Origin: Pseudomonas viridiflava
Lineage (GTDB): Bacteria > Pseudomonadota > Gammaproteobacteria > Pseudomonadales > Pseudomonadaceae
Reading direction: 5' to 3'
DNA: 64,000 nt
NCBI RefSeq assembly: GCF_900582195.1
Contig: NZ_UTHA01000068.1
Span: 62,001-126,000 of the forward strand
The notes below the pieces were generated by a model. It did no database searches and was not told the origin of the DNA. It saw nothing but the letters and a program-made list of their open reading frames with translations. The position numbers and the translations under genes are program-made. Positions 51,141-59,695 of this stretch are shown piece after piece. Every line of letters begins with the position of its first letter. The stretch's first letter is position 1.

Positions 51141-52415
51141 ATGAAAGACGCCTCTCCAGCCCGTGCCTGCGGCATCGACTTCGGCACGTCCAACTCCACC
51201 GTCGGCTGGCTGCGCCCCGGCATGGAAACGATGATCGCGCTGGAAGACGACAAGATTACCCTGCCGTCGGTGGTCTTCTTCAACATTGAGGAACGCCGCC
51301 CGGTGTACGGTCGTCTGGCGCTGCACGAGTACCTCGAAGGCTATGAAGGCCGGCTGATGCGCTCGTTGAAAAGCCTGCTCGGTTCCAAGCTGATCAAGCA
51401 CGACACCAGCGTGCTCGGCACGGCGATGCCGTTCAAGGACTTGCTCGGCCTGTTCATCGGCCAGTTGAAGAGCCGTGCGGAAACCGCCGCCGGTCGGGAA
51501 TTCGAGCAAGTGGTGCTCGGCCGTCCGGTGTTCTTCGTCGATGACGATCCGCTGGCGGACCAGGAAGCCGAAGACACCTTGGTCGAAGTGGCCAGGAAAA
51601 TCGGTTTCAAGGACGTGTCGTTCCAGTACGAGCCGATTGCAGCGGCCTTCGACTACGAGTCGACCATCGAAAAAGAAGAGCTGGTGCTGATCGTCGACAT
51701 CGGCGGCGGTACCTCCGACTTCTCGCTGGTGCGCCTGTCGCCGGAGCGTCGTGGTCTCGATAACCGTCACGATGACATTCTCGCCACTGGCGGCGTGCAC
51801 ATCGGCGGAACCGACTTCGACAAGCAGCTGAGCCTGCAAGGCCTGATGCCGCTGTTTGGCTACGGCAGCCGCATGAAGAGCGGCGCCTACATGCCGACCA
51901 GCCACCACATGAACCTGGCGACCTGGCACACCATCAACTCGGTGTACTCGCAGAAATCCAGCCTGGCGCTGGGCAGCATGCGCTACGACATCGAAGACAC
52001 TGGCGGCATCGATCGCCTGTTCAAGTTGATCGAACAACGCGCCGGGCACTGGCTGGCGATGGAAGTCGAAGAGACCAAGATCCAGTTGACCCACACCGAC
52101 AGCCGCCATGTGCCGCTGGATCGGATCGAGGCCGGGCTGAGTGTGGAGCTGACCCGTGCACTGTTCGAGTCGGCGATCGACGCGTTGCTGGAGCGGGTGC
52201 GCGGCAGTGTCACACAGTTGCTGAACGATGCCGGTGTGGCGGTGGATCAGGTTGATACGGTGTTCTTCACCGGCGGTTCGAGCGGGATTCCGGCGCTGCG
52301 TAACAGTGTTTCGGCGATGTTGCCGAATGCGCGGCATGTTGAAGGGAATATCTTTGGCAGCATTGGTAGCGGTCTGGCGATTGAAGCGATGAAACGCTAT
52401 GGCGCCATGGCCTGA
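51141..52415 (+). CDS. yegD: Hsp70-family protein, YegD-like
   Basis: The 424-residue protein is a short Hsp70/actin-fold ATPase with phosphate loops GIDFGTSNSTVGW and VLIVDIGGGTSDFSLVR, an adenosine motif (FFTGGSSGIPALR), and no C-terminal substrate-binding domain of DnaK type. It resembles E. coli YegD. Its client is not established. It diverges from cbpA, a J-protein, which suggests a chaperone partnership but does not prove it. P. aeruginosa has a similar gene at this map position. Confidence 0.9.
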   Translation: MKDASPARACGIDFGTSNSTVGWLRPGMETMIALEDDKITLPSVVFFNIEERRPVYGRLALHEYLEGYEGRLMRSLKSLLGSKLIKHDTSVLGTAMPFKDLLGLFIGQLKSRAETAAGREFEQVVLGRPVFFVDDDPLADQEAEDTLVEVARKIGFKDVSFQYEPIAAAFDYESTIEKEELVLIVDIGGGTSDFSLVRLSPERRGLDNRHDDILATGGVHIGGTDFDKQLSLQGLMPLFGYGSRMKSGAYMPTSHHMNLATWHTINSVYSQKSSLALGSMRYDIEDTGGIDRLFKLIEQRAGHWLAMEVEETKIQLTHTDSRHVPLDRIEAGLSVELTRALFESAIDALLERVRGSVTQLLNDAGVAVDQVDTVFFTGGSSGIPALRNSVSAMLPNARHVEGNIFGSIGSGLAIEAMKRYGAMA

Positions 52416-52436
52416 CCTGAAATCGGCGTCGCGTCT

Positions 52437-52520
52437 TTCGCGAGCAAGCTCGCTCCCACATTTGACCGCATTCCTTCAGTTGAAATGCAATTCAGTGTGG
52501 GAGCGAGCTTGCTCGCGAAG
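52437..52520. repeat. REP doublet after the Hsp70-like gene
   Basis: Two inverted units, TTCGCGAGCAAGCTCGCTCC near 52437 and GTGGGAGCGAGCTTGCTCGC near 52497, are separated by about 35 bases, in the gap between convergent genes. Confidence 0.88.
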
Positions 52521-52550
52521 GCGTCAGATCAGGCACCACAGATCCATCAG

Positions 52551-53564
52551 TTAGACCATCCCGCCCAGCTTCAACTCACTCTTCAGGTACGCGTAATAAA
52601 TCGGTCCCGCCACCACCCCCGGCAGACCGAACGCGGCCTCGAACACCAGCATCGCCAGCAGCAACTCCCACGACTTGGCACTGATCTGCCCGCCGACAAT
52701 GCGCGCGTTGAGGAAGTACTCGAGCTTGTGGATAAAAATCAGATAACCCAGCGCGGCAATCGCCACCCAGATCGACAGCGACAGGCCGACGATGGTGATC
52801 AGCGTATTCGACATAAGGTTGCCGATCACCGGCAACAGGCCAAGCAGAAAGGTCAGCACGATCAGGGTTTTGGTCAGCGGCAGCTTGATGCCGAACATCG
52901 GCAGGATCACCGCGAGGAAGATCCCGGTGAAGAAGGTGTTGAGCAGGGAAATCTTGATCTGCGCGAAGACGATGTTGCGGAAGGCCTGCACCAGCAGGTG
53001 CAAACGGTCGAACAGCGCAGCGGCCAGCGGTTTGCGTTTGGTGACATCGGGAATGCGCTGCAAGGCGATGATCGCGCCGAGCACCATGCCGATCAGCAGC
53101 GTGACGAACATGTGCGCAGCGTCCTTGCCGACCAGTTGCAGGTCGGACAGATGTTTGCCCATCCACTCGCCGATTGCCACACGAAATTCCGCAGCACTGG
53201 CCGGCAGATAGGCATCGATGAACGGCGGCAATTGCCCGCGTGCGCGGTCGACCACGCCCATGAACTTGTCGAGGGAAGCGCCGGGATTTTCCGCTTCATG
53301 CAGTAAGAAGCTGATGGCGCCGGCAAAGAGCAACGCCAGCACACTCACCACCAATGTGCCCAGCAACGCCACCGCCAGCCAACGCGCACGGCGGCCTTCG
53401 ATCAGCCGTTGCAGTTGCGGGGTGAGCATGTTGACCAGTTCGAATACCAGCAGCCCGGCGAGCAGGCTCGGCAACAAGCGCAGCGGCAGTACCAGTAGCA
53501 AACCGCCGAAAATGATGATGCAACTGACCCAGAACACTACATGACGCTCAGAAAACGTTGGCAT
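52551..53564 (-). CDS. AI-2E family transporter
   Basis: The 337-residue protein has about eight membrane spans and belongs to the AI-2E/PerM family (HVVFWVSCIIIFGGLLLVLPL at the start, a central soluble stretch with FIDAYLPASAAEFRVAI, then ITIVGLSLSIWVAIAALGYL and a C-terminal GLPGVVAGPIYYAYLK). Family members have been linked to autoinducer-2 export or to Na+/H+ antiport; this one has no experimental hint. The length is normal. Confidence 0.9.
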   Translation of the reverse strand: MPTFSERHVVFWVSCIIIFGGLLLVLPLRLLPSLLAGLLVFELVNMLTPQLQRLIEGRRARWLAVALLGTLVVSVLALLFAGAISFLLHEAENPGASLDKFMGVVDRARGQLPPFIDAYLPASAAEFRVAIGEWMGKHLSDLQLVGKDAAHMFVTLLIGMVLGAIIALQRIPDVTKRKPLAAALFDRLHLLVQAFRNIVFAQIKISLLNTFFTGIFLAVILPMFGIKLPLTKTLIVLTFLLGLLPVIGNLMSNTLITIVGLSLSIWVAIAALGYLIFIHKLEYFLNARIVGGQISAKSWELLLAMLVFEAAFGLPGVVAGPIYYAYLKSELKLGGMV

Positions 53565-53664
53565 ACAGCCTCAAAACGAACGGCGTAAAAGGATTGGCAG
53601 TCTGCCAGCGTTCCGGGGTGAGCACTAGGTATATGCGGTGGGTGAGATTGGCGGCGCCCTGACC

Positions 53665-53740
53665 GGCCTCTTCGCGAGCAAGCTCGCTCCCACATCGGAA
53701 TGCGCACTCCTGTGGGAGCGAGCTTGCTCGCGAAGAGGCC
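53665..53740. repeat. Perfect REP doublet before psiF stop
   Basis: The arms GGCCTCTTCGCGAGCAAGCT (from 53665) and AGCTTGCTCGCGAAGAGGCC (to 53740) belong to a perfect 30-bp inverted repeat with a 16-base centre. It sits downstream of psiF and could serve as its transcription end. Confidence 0.9.
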
Positions 53741-53767
53741 AGCCCGCCCACCACAAGACTCAAGTGC

Positions 53768-54073
53768 TTATTTTTTCTTCAGACAATCACTCATGAAGGT
53801 CTTGCGCGCATCGCCAGTCAGCGCCTTGGTTTTCGCATCGGCGTTGCAGGTGGTCATTTTCTGCTGCTGCGGGGTCAGGGCCTTGGCATCGTTGGCCGCT
53901 GGCGCTGCCTTAAGGCAGGTGCTCATGAAGGTTTTGCGCTCATCGCCTTTCAGACTCTTGGCGGTCGCATCGGCATTGCAGGTGGTCATCTTGTTCTGTT
54001 GCGCCGTGGCGGCGAAACCCTGGGAACACAGGAGCAAACCAATCATCAACAACGGCACACGCAACATCTTCAT
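53768..54073 (-). CDS. psiF: PsiF-repeat periplasmic protein
   Basis: The 101-residue precursor has a Sec signal (MKMLRVPLLMIGLLLCSQGF, cleavage near GFAA-TAQQ) and two PsiF repeats, each with the pattern KMTTCNADA..K.L.GD.RK.FMS.CLK. Two conserved cysteines per repeat probably form disulfides. The family is phosphate-starvation inducible in E. coli, but its role is unknown. ATG 54073 has AAGGAG nine bases upstream. Confidence 0.9.
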   Translation of the reverse strand: MKMLRVPLLMIGLLLCSQGFAATAQQNKMTTCNADATAKSLKGDERKTFMSTCLKAAPAANDAKALTPQQQKMTTCNADAKTKALTGDARKTFMSDCLKKK

Positions 54074-54136
54074 GGAGTTTTCTCCTTGTCGCCGCACCGA
54101 TGGGAGCGGCCTCTGCTGGAGTGTAGCCAAATCCTG

Positions 54137-54931
54137 TTACATCTTCCTGCCTTCCAGATGGCTACGGCGGTACTGCTCCGGCGTACAGCCGGCCTGCCGC
54201 GCGAACATGGCGATAAATGCCGAGCCGCTGCTATAGCCGAGGTCGAAGGCGATTTCCTGCACGCTGCGCGAAGTTTCCAGCGCCTCGATCGCGGCGAGAT
54301 AACGCAGACGCTGGCGCCACTCGCCAAAACTCATCCCCAGTTCACGGGTGAATTGCCGGGCCAGCGTGCGCTCACTGACGTGCACTTGCAGTGCCCAATG
54401 CGCCAGCGGCTGATTATTGCCCGGTTCTGCCTGCAAGGTTTCGAGAATCGCCAGTAACCCCGGACTGCTCGCGTAAGGCAGATAACACTCATGCACCGGC
54501 GCCTGTTGCAGTTGATCGACCAGGACCTGCGCCAGGCGTTGATCGGCATCGAGCTCGGGAATCTTTACGTCGCGGGCGGCGAAGTCCTTGAGAATCGCCT
54601 TGAGGATGTCGCTGATCGCCAGGGTACAGGCGCGCCTGGGCAGTTCGGCGCAGACCTTGGGGTCGAGGCACACCGCGCGATAGTTGACCGGTTGATGGCT
54701 GTAGAAACTGTGCTCGACCTGCGGCGGCACCCACACCGCGTACTGCGGCGGCGACATGAAGCGGCTGCCATCGACATCCATGTGCAGCACGCCATGGGCG
54801 GCGTACTCCAGCGTGCCCCACGGATGGCGATGCGGCGCGGCAAATTCATGGGCGTTGAAATCGGCATAACGGAAGTAAACCGCCGACGGCAGTTCGCTGA
54901 AATCCAGCAGATCGATATGTTTACTGTTCAT
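54137..54931 (-). CDS. AraC-family transcriptional regulator
   Basis: The 264-residue protein has an N-terminal cupin-like sensor (FAAPHRHPWGTLEYAAHGVL, PPQYAVWVPPQVEHSFYSHQ) and a C-terminal double helix-turn-helix (WALQVHVSERTLARQFTREL, VQEIAFDLGYSSGSAFIAMF). It diverges from the EamA transporter gene at 55028 with a 96-base gap and may control it. The effector is unknown. Confidence 0.92.
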   Translation of the reverse strand: MNSKHIDLLDFSELPSAVYFRYADFNAHEFAAPHRHPWGTLEYAAHGVLHMDVDGSRFMSPPQYAVWVPPQVEHSFYSHQPVNYRAVCLDPKVCAELPRRACTLAISDILKAILKDFAARDVKIPELDADQRLAQVLVDQLQQAPVHECYLPYASSPGLLAILETLQAEPGNNQPLAHWALQVHVSERTLARQFTRELGMSFGEWRQRLRYLAAIEALETSRSVQEIAFDLGYSSGSAFIAMFARQAGCTPEQYRRSHLEGRKM

Positions 54932-55027
54932 GCTGTCCGGTTGCAGAGGCAGGTTGTCCGGTTCGAAGTATAGGCCTGCATCCAGACAAGGGATAATTGC
55001 GCTTCATCAACGTACTGGTTTCGACTC

Positions 55028-55915
55028 ATGCAATACGCGTTTCCGCTGCTGGCGATTTTTATCTGGGCCGGCAATACCGTGATCAACAAACTGGCGGTCG
55101 GGGCGATTTTCCCCGCCGAGATCGGTTTCTACCGCTGGCTGCTCGCCGGTTTGCTGTTCACTCCGTTCATGCTCAAAGCGGTGATTGCCCACTGGCCGCA
55201 GATCCGTCCCAACCTGGGCAAGATTTTCATCCTCGGCGTGTTGGGCATGGCGGTGTATCAGAGCCTCGCCTACTTCGCCGCAACCCTGACCACCGCCACC
55301 AACATGGGCATCATCCTGTCGCTGATGCCGTTGATGTCGCTGGCCATGGCGATCATCAGTCTCGGCCAGCGCCTGACCGCTGGCGCGCTGGTCGGTGCGG
55401 TGTTGTCGTTTGCCGGTGTGCTGGTGGTGGTGTCGTCCGGCAGCCTCGGTGCGTTGCTGCAACACGGGGTGAACATGGGTGATGCGATGATGCTGATCGC
55501 TACCCTGGCCTATGCGATCTACAGCACGTTGCTGAAAAAATGGCAGCTGCGCCTGCCGCCCCTGGTGTTGCTGTATTTGCAGGTGCTGGTGGCGATTGTG
55601 GTGTTGTTTCCGCTGTATGCGGCTTCGCCGAAGACCGGGCTGACTCTGCAGAACATTCCGCTGGTGCTGTATGCGTGTCTGCTGGCGTCGATGCTCGCGC
55701 CGCTGGCGTGGATGCAGGCGGTGCAGCGTCTGGGGCCGAGCCGCACGACGTTGTTCTTTAACTTGCTGCCGTTGATTACCGCGCTGATTGCGGCGGTGGT
55801 GTTGAAGGAGCAGTTGGCGATGTATCACCTGGTGGGTGGATTGCTGACCTTGGGTGGGGTGATTCTTTCCGAGCGTTGGACCACCGTGTTGGGTCGCCGA
55901 ATCAGCGTTGTCTGA
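55028..55915 (+). CDS. EamA (DMT) family transporter
   Basis: The 295-residue protein has ten predicted membrane spans in two EamA repeats (FIWAGNTVINKLAVGAIFPA and AYAIYSTLLKKWQLRLPPLV). Such proteins export amino acids or other metabolites; the substrate is not evident. It diverges from an AraC-type regulator, a common arrangement for regulated exporters. Confidence 0.9.
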   Translation: MQYAFPLLAIFIWAGNTVINKLAVGAIFPAEIGFYRWLLAGLLFTPFMLKAVIAHWPQIRPNLGKIFILGVLGMAVYQSLAYFAATLTTATNMGIILSLMPLMSLAMAIISLGQRLTAGALVGAVLSFAGVLVVVSSGSLGALLQHGVNMGDAMMLIATLAYAIYSTLLKKWQLRLPPLVLLYLQVLVAIVVLFPLYAASPKTGLTLQNIPLVLYACLLASMLAPLAWMQAVQRLGPSRTTLFFNLLPLITALIAAVVLKEQLAMYHLVGGLLTLGGVILSERWTTVLGRRISVV

Positions 55916-55918
55916 CCC

Positions 55919-55985
55919 GGCCTCTTCGCGAGCAAGCTCGCTCCCACAGGGAAATGCATCCCAATGTGGGAGCGAGCTTGTCTCC
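55919..55985. repeat. REP doublet with truncated arm
   Basis: The left arm is a full REP (GGCCTCTTCGCGAGCAAGCT...). The right arm begins GTGGGAGCGAGCTTG near 55966 but breaks off into TCTCCGGGCGG, so about half of the unit is lost. It lies between the EamA gene and the convergent lipase gene. Confidence 0.8.
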
Positions 55986-56001
55986 GGGCGGCGACTTGCG
56001 G

Positions 56002-56880
56002 TTAAACCCCGGCAGCCTCAAGCCGCGCCGCATGCTCGACAAACAATCGCACCGGATCCGCGCCCTTGCCGACCAGCCCCAGCGACTGGTTAACAATGTC
56101 GAAGTGATCCAGCGGATAGTCATCGCCAATCACCGTACCCAGATGCGAGCTGTAGCGCCCGACCATCCCGTCGCACTGCCCCGGCTCACGCACGAAGGTT
56201 TTCGCAAACAAGCGACAGCTGCGATTGGTCCCGTCAAACAAATTTCCGCCGCGATCAGTCTTGCCCGGCTGCAATGTCCCCGACCATGAGTAATAGCGTA
56301 CGCCATTGACCTCTTCCGGCCCGTGCCCGCCCCACGTTTCAGGCAGGCCCTGTGGATAACGCTGATTGAACAGCGCCACGCCTTCAGTCGTCAGCGATTG
56401 ATGGGAGGCGTGAATATCCACCGGCAGTTTCGGCCCGTGATAGCCGGTTTCCAGCAGCGCCATCAGCCAGCCGACAAAACGCAGCAATGCTTCAAGCAGA
56501 CGACCCTTGGCGCTGTCCGCCGGGTAGTGTTTTTGCAGATAGTCGGCCAGTTCCGAACCATGATTGGGCCCGGCCACCGATGTCACCGAGGCCACCAGAT
56601 CCGGCCGTTTCGCCGCTGCATAGCGCGCCGTCAGCGAGCCCTGACTGTGGCCGAACAGGTTGACCTTTTGCGCCCCGGTCTCGCGCAGAATCTCATCGAT
56701 CTGCGCCAGCAATTGCTCGCCGCGCACTTCTGTGGAGTTGAGCGGCGACACCTGCACCGCAATCACCGTCGCACCACCCCGGCGCAGCGCCTTGATGATG
56801 CCGTACCAGTACGGATAGAGCACCAGCCGGATAAACCCGAGCATTCCGGGCACAAGCACCAATGGATAACGCGTCGACAT
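56002..56880 (-). CDS. Family I lipase without signal peptide
   Basis: The 292-residue alpha/beta hydrolase resembles bacterial family I.1 lipases: YPLVLVPGMLGF with the oxyanion HG-like turn, nucleophile elbow NLFGHSQGSLTARYAA, SVAGPNHGSELADYL, and a C-terminal HFDIVNQSLGL with the likely catalytic His. Two cysteines (SCRLF and GQCDG) may form the usual disulfide. There is no signal peptide, unlike secreted I.1 lipases; similar short enzymes are known in P. fluorescens. ATG 56880 with AAGGAT upstream is preferred over an open frame reaching 56958. Confidence 0.87.
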   Translation of the reverse strand: MSTRYPLVLVPGMLGFIRLVLYPYWYGIIKALRRGGATVIAVQVSPLNSTEVRGEQLLAQIDEILRETGAQKVNLFGHSQGSLTARYAAAKRPDLVASVTSVAGPNHGSELADYLQKHYPADSAKGRLLEALLRFVGWLMALLETGYHGPKLPVDIHASHQSLTTEGVALFNQRYPQGLPETWGGHGPEEVNGVRYYSWSGTLQPGKTDRGGNLFDGTNRSCRLFAKTFVREPGQCDGMVGRYSSHLGTVIGDDYPLDHFDIVNQSLGLVGKGADPVRLFVEHAARLEAAGV

Positions 56881-56971
56881 GGGCAAACATCCTTGTGGTC
56901 GGTGAGTGGATGCCAGACGTGCAAAACGCCCGCCAAGCATCCTCCCTGATGATGACAACTCATCGACCAGC

Positions 56972-57277
56972 CTACTTCAGCCCCACCACCCCCGCCACAA
57001 TCAGCCCTACCGAAACCAGTTTGACCAGCGTCAGGCTTTCGCCCAGCAAGGCAAAACCGAGGAACACCGTGCCCAGTGAGCCGATCGCCGTCCAGATCGG
57101 GTAGGCAATGCTCACCGGCAACTCGCGCATCGCCAGTGTCAGGAAGTAGATGCCGCCGACCGCTGCTACCACGGTGATCAACGAGGGCCAGAGCCGGGTA
57201 AAGCCTTCGGCGAACTTCATGCCCATGGCGAAGGTCACTTCAAATCCGGCGGCGATCAGCAGAAACAGCCAGGCCAT
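56972..57277 (-). CDS. Small multidrug resistance (SMR) protein
   Basis: The 101-residue protein has four membrane spans and SMR signatures: WLFLLIAAGFEVTFAMGMKF with the key Glu in the first span, AMRELPVSIAYPIWTAIGSL, and FLGFALLGESLTLVK. It is nearer to the SugE/Gdx guanidinium exporters or to EmrE than can be decided by eye. It follows the azoreductase gene with no spacer, so the two are cotranscribed. Confidence 0.88.
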   Translation of the reverse strand: MAWLFLLIAAGFEVTFAMGMKFAEGFTRLWPSLITVVAAVGGIYFLTLAMRELPVSIAYPIWTAIGSLGTVFLGFALLGESLTLVKLVSVGLIVAGVVGLK

Positions 57278-57916
57278 CTAGAACACCCGGGCCAGGTCGA
57301 GCAAACGCTGCTCGGCCTCGGCTACCGACACCGCGAAGGTGCGTTCGGCAGATTCTTCGCCCTCGGCAGCGACCACGGTGACGTCGTTGATGCCGATGAA
57401 GCCCAGCGCCGTGCGCAACCATGGATCGGCGTGGTTCAAGGCTTCCAGCTCGCCTCCAGGTCCGAAACCGAAACCGCCGCGACTGGTGACGATCAGCGCC
57501 TTCTTGCCCTGCAACAGCGGCGTGTACTGAGCGACGCCGTTGTCCAGCGTGTGATCGAAGGTCAGGCCCAGGCGCACGATCTGATCGACCCAGGCCTTGA
57601 GGCCGCTGGGCACGCTGAAGTTGTACATCGGTGTGGAAATCAGCAGCAGGTCGTGGTCGAACAACTCGCCAACCAGTTGATCGCTCAGGGCCAGATCGGC
57701 CTGCATCGACAATGGACGTGCTTCAGGCTGTGGATAAAACGCGGCGGCGACAAAGGCTTCGTTGACCGCCGGAATCAGCACTCGCCCGACCTCGCGGCGA
57801 GTCACTTGCGCCTGCGGATGACGCACCTGCCAGGCACTGAGAAAACTTTCCGCCAGACGCCGCGAGTGGGAACGGTCGCCACGGGGGCTGGCATGAATTG
57901 CAAGAGTTCTGCTCAT
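57278..57916 (-). CDS. azoR: FMN-dependent NADH-azoreductase
   Basis: The 212-residue flavodoxin-fold enzyme reduces quinones and azo compounds with NADH. It shows [19 protein letters not shown] at the FMN phosphate site, [20 protein letters not shown] and [12 protein letters not shown]. It diverges from a LysR-type regulator and is followed immediately by an SMR efflux gene, suggesting a detoxification pair under LysR control. Confidence 0.92.
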   Translation of the reverse strand: MSRTLAIHASPRGDRSHSRRLAESFLSAWQVRHPQAQVTRREVGRVLIPAVNEAFVAAAFYPQPEARPLSMQADLALSDQLVGELFDHDLLLISTPMYNFSVPSGLKAWVDQIVRLGLTFDHTLDNGVAQYTPLLQGKKALIVTSRGGFGFGPGGELEALNHADPWLRTALGFIGINDVTVVAAEGEESAERTFAVSVAEAEQRLLDLARVF

Positions 57917-58005
57917 CTGAAACTCCTTGAGACTAGACTTGATTTGCTGTGTTGCCGCAGATTGCGGGCATCACGCCTAAGCCTCAAATGAGCAAAAATC
58001 AGTCG

Positions 58006-58024
58006 GGATGAATTTGTTTCATCC
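58006..58024. promoter_or_regulatory. Dyad in the azoR / lysR gap
   Basis: GGATGAA (58006-58012) and TTCATCC (58018-58024) form a perfect 7-bp inverted repeat with a 5-base centre, just before the LysR-type gene. Size and position suit an autoregulatory LysR operator in the 120-base divergent gap. Confidence 0.5.
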
Positions 58025-58036
58025 GTGGAGTTTTCA

Positions 58037-58954
58037 GTGTTTGCCTCGTTACCTCTCACCGCTCTGCGCGCTTTTGAATCGGCATCACGCCTGCTGAGCT
58101 TCAAGGCTGCCGCCGAAGAGCTGTCCGTCACGCCGACGGCGATTTCGCATCAGATTCGTTCGCTGGAAGACTGGCTCGGCGTCGCGCTGTTCGAACGCCT
58201 GCCGCGTCAGGTACGTTTGACCGAAGGCGGCGAGCGCTTGTTTCGCAGCCTGCACGGCGCGTTGCTGGACGTGGCGCAAAGCGTCGATACCCTGCGTCCG
58301 CAGCGCAACGCCAGCACGCTGACGCTATCGACTACCGCCGCATTCGCCGCGCTGTGGCTGGTGCCGCGCCTCGGGCGCTTTTATGCCCAGCACCCGAACA
58401 TCAACGTGCGCCTCGATACCCATTGCGAAGTCATCGATCTGCACCAGGACGCCAGTGTCGATCTGGTCTTGCGCTATAGCCTCGACGATTACCCGAATCT
58501 CTACGGTCTGTGCCTGTTCGATGAATCATTCGGCGTTTACGGTTCGCCCGAGCAAGTTGCGCTGGCCGCGCGGCGCACACCCACGTTGATCAGCGTGCGC
58601 TGGCACAACTCGAAACTGTATGCCCATGGCTGGCAAGCGTGGTGCGCCAAGGCAGGGGAAAACTGGTTGAACCAGCAACCGGCCATCCGCGAATACGATG
58701 AAGAGCATTACGCCCTGCAAGCGGCGATCGCCGGGCAGGGGCTGGTGCTGGCGAGCAATATTCTGGTGTCGGAGAGTGTCGCCAGCGGTTTGCTGGTGCC
58801 GTTCATGGGCCAGTTTCAAGTCGATGGCGCCGGGTACAGCGCGTTGTGTGTACCGGGGCGCGAGCGGCATCCGCCGGTGCGGGCTTTTTTTGCCTGGTTG
58901 CGCGACGAAGCGCAGCGCTCGGGACTGGCACCCAGATCGCCGCAAATCGGGTAA
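58037..58954 (+). CDS. LysR-family transcriptional regulator
   Basis: The 305-residue protein has an N-terminal winged HTH (SFKAAAEELSVTPTAISHQI) and a LysR substrate-binding domain of the GcvA-like group (TLSTTAAFAALWLVPRLGRF, VDLVLRYSLDDYPN). I start at GTG 58037 because GGAG lies six bases before it; GTG 58025 is in frame but overlaps the dyad end and lacks a ribosome site. It probably controls azoR and the SMR gene. Confidence 0.88.
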   Translation: MFASLPLTALRAFESASRLLSFKAAAEELSVTPTAISHQIRSLEDWLGVALFERLPRQVRLTEGGERLFRSLHGALLDVAQSVDTLRPQRNASTLTLSTTAAFAALWLVPRLGRFYAQHPNINVRLDTHCEVIDLHQDASVDLVLRYSLDDYPNLYGLCLFDESFGVYGSPEQVALAARRTPTLISVRWHNSKLYAHGWQAWCAKAGENWLNQQPAIREYDEEHYALQAAIAGQGLVLASNILVSESVASGLLVPFMGQFQVDGAGYSALCVPGRERHPPVRAFFAWLRDEAQRSGLAPRSPQIG

Positions 58955-59044
58955 AACTTTTTGCAACGCTCAGGACTCACACCTTAGGTAGCGACCGCGT
59001 CCGCAGAACGTGGCGCCCATCGGATTAGCCTCCAGGAGATCGAA

Positions 59045-59578
59045 ATGAGCGACGACCTGCATCTGTCAGATGTTCAAACCTTGCGCGACCGTGCGCGCCA
59101 ACACGTCGAGAACGGCGCCGTCACCGAGGGCTACAGCGCCGACCGTGAAGAGGTGCTGCGCTTGCTCAATGAATCGCTGGCCACTGAACTGGTCTGCGTG
59201 CTGCGCTACAAGCGCCACTACTTCATGGCCAATGGTGTGAAAGCCCATGTTGCCGCCGAGGAGTTTCTCGAACACGCCACCCAGGAAGCCCAGCACGCCG
59301 ACCGCCTGGCCGAGCGCATTGTGCAATTGGGCGGCGAGCCCGAGTTCAATCCCGACATGCTGTCGAAAATGTCCCACGCGCAATACGTGGCCGGCAACAC
59401 CCTCAAAGAGATGGTCTACGAAGACCTCGTCGCCGAGCGGATCGCCATCGACAGCTACCGTGAGATCATCCAGTACATCGGCGAAAAAGACCCGACTACG
59501 CGGCGTATCTTCGAAGATATTCTGGCGCAGGAAGAAGAACATGCCGATGATATGGCTGACATCCTGAACGACCTGTAA
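59045..59578 (+). CDS. Ferritin-like (bacterioferritin-type) protein
   Basis: The 177-residue four-helix protein has ferroxidase-like motifs: NESLATELVCVLRYKRHYF, EEFLEHATQEAQHADRLAERI, EDLVAERIAIDSYREIIQYI and DILAQEEEHADDMADIL, giving the E-x-x-H pairs of a diiron site. P. aeruginosa PA4880, called a probable bacterioferritin, is similar in size and map position. No haem-binding Met is assigned here. ATG 59045 follows AGGAGA. Confidence 0.88.
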   Translation: MSDDLHLSDVQTLRDRARQHVENGAVTEGYSADREEVLRLLNESLATELVCVLRYKRHYFMANGVKAHVAAEEFLEHATQEAQHADRLAERIVQLGGEPEFNPDMLSKMSHAQYVAGNTLKEMVYEDLVAERIAIDSYREIIQYIGEKDPTTRRIFEDILAQEEEHADDMADILNDL

Positions 59579-59590
59579 CCCTTCTAAACC

Positions 59591-59680
59591 GCCTTCGCGA
59601 GCAAGCTCGCTCCCACACTCGACCGCATCCATCTGAAGGAATGCGGTCCCCTGTGGGAGCGAGCTTGCTCGCGAAGGGGC
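59591..59680. repeat. REP doublet after the ferritin-like gene
   Basis: GCCTTCGCGAGCAAGCTCGC (from 59591) and GTGGGAGCGAGCTTGCTCGC (from 59653) are inverted, about 34 bases apart, between two convergent genes. Confidence 0.88.
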
Positions 59681-59695
59681 CCTTACGGGCACCGA

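Noticed and set aside
53665..53740. Perfect inverted repeat read as an insertion-sequence end
   Set aside because: It is the standard REP doublet of this genome; no transposase or target duplication is present.
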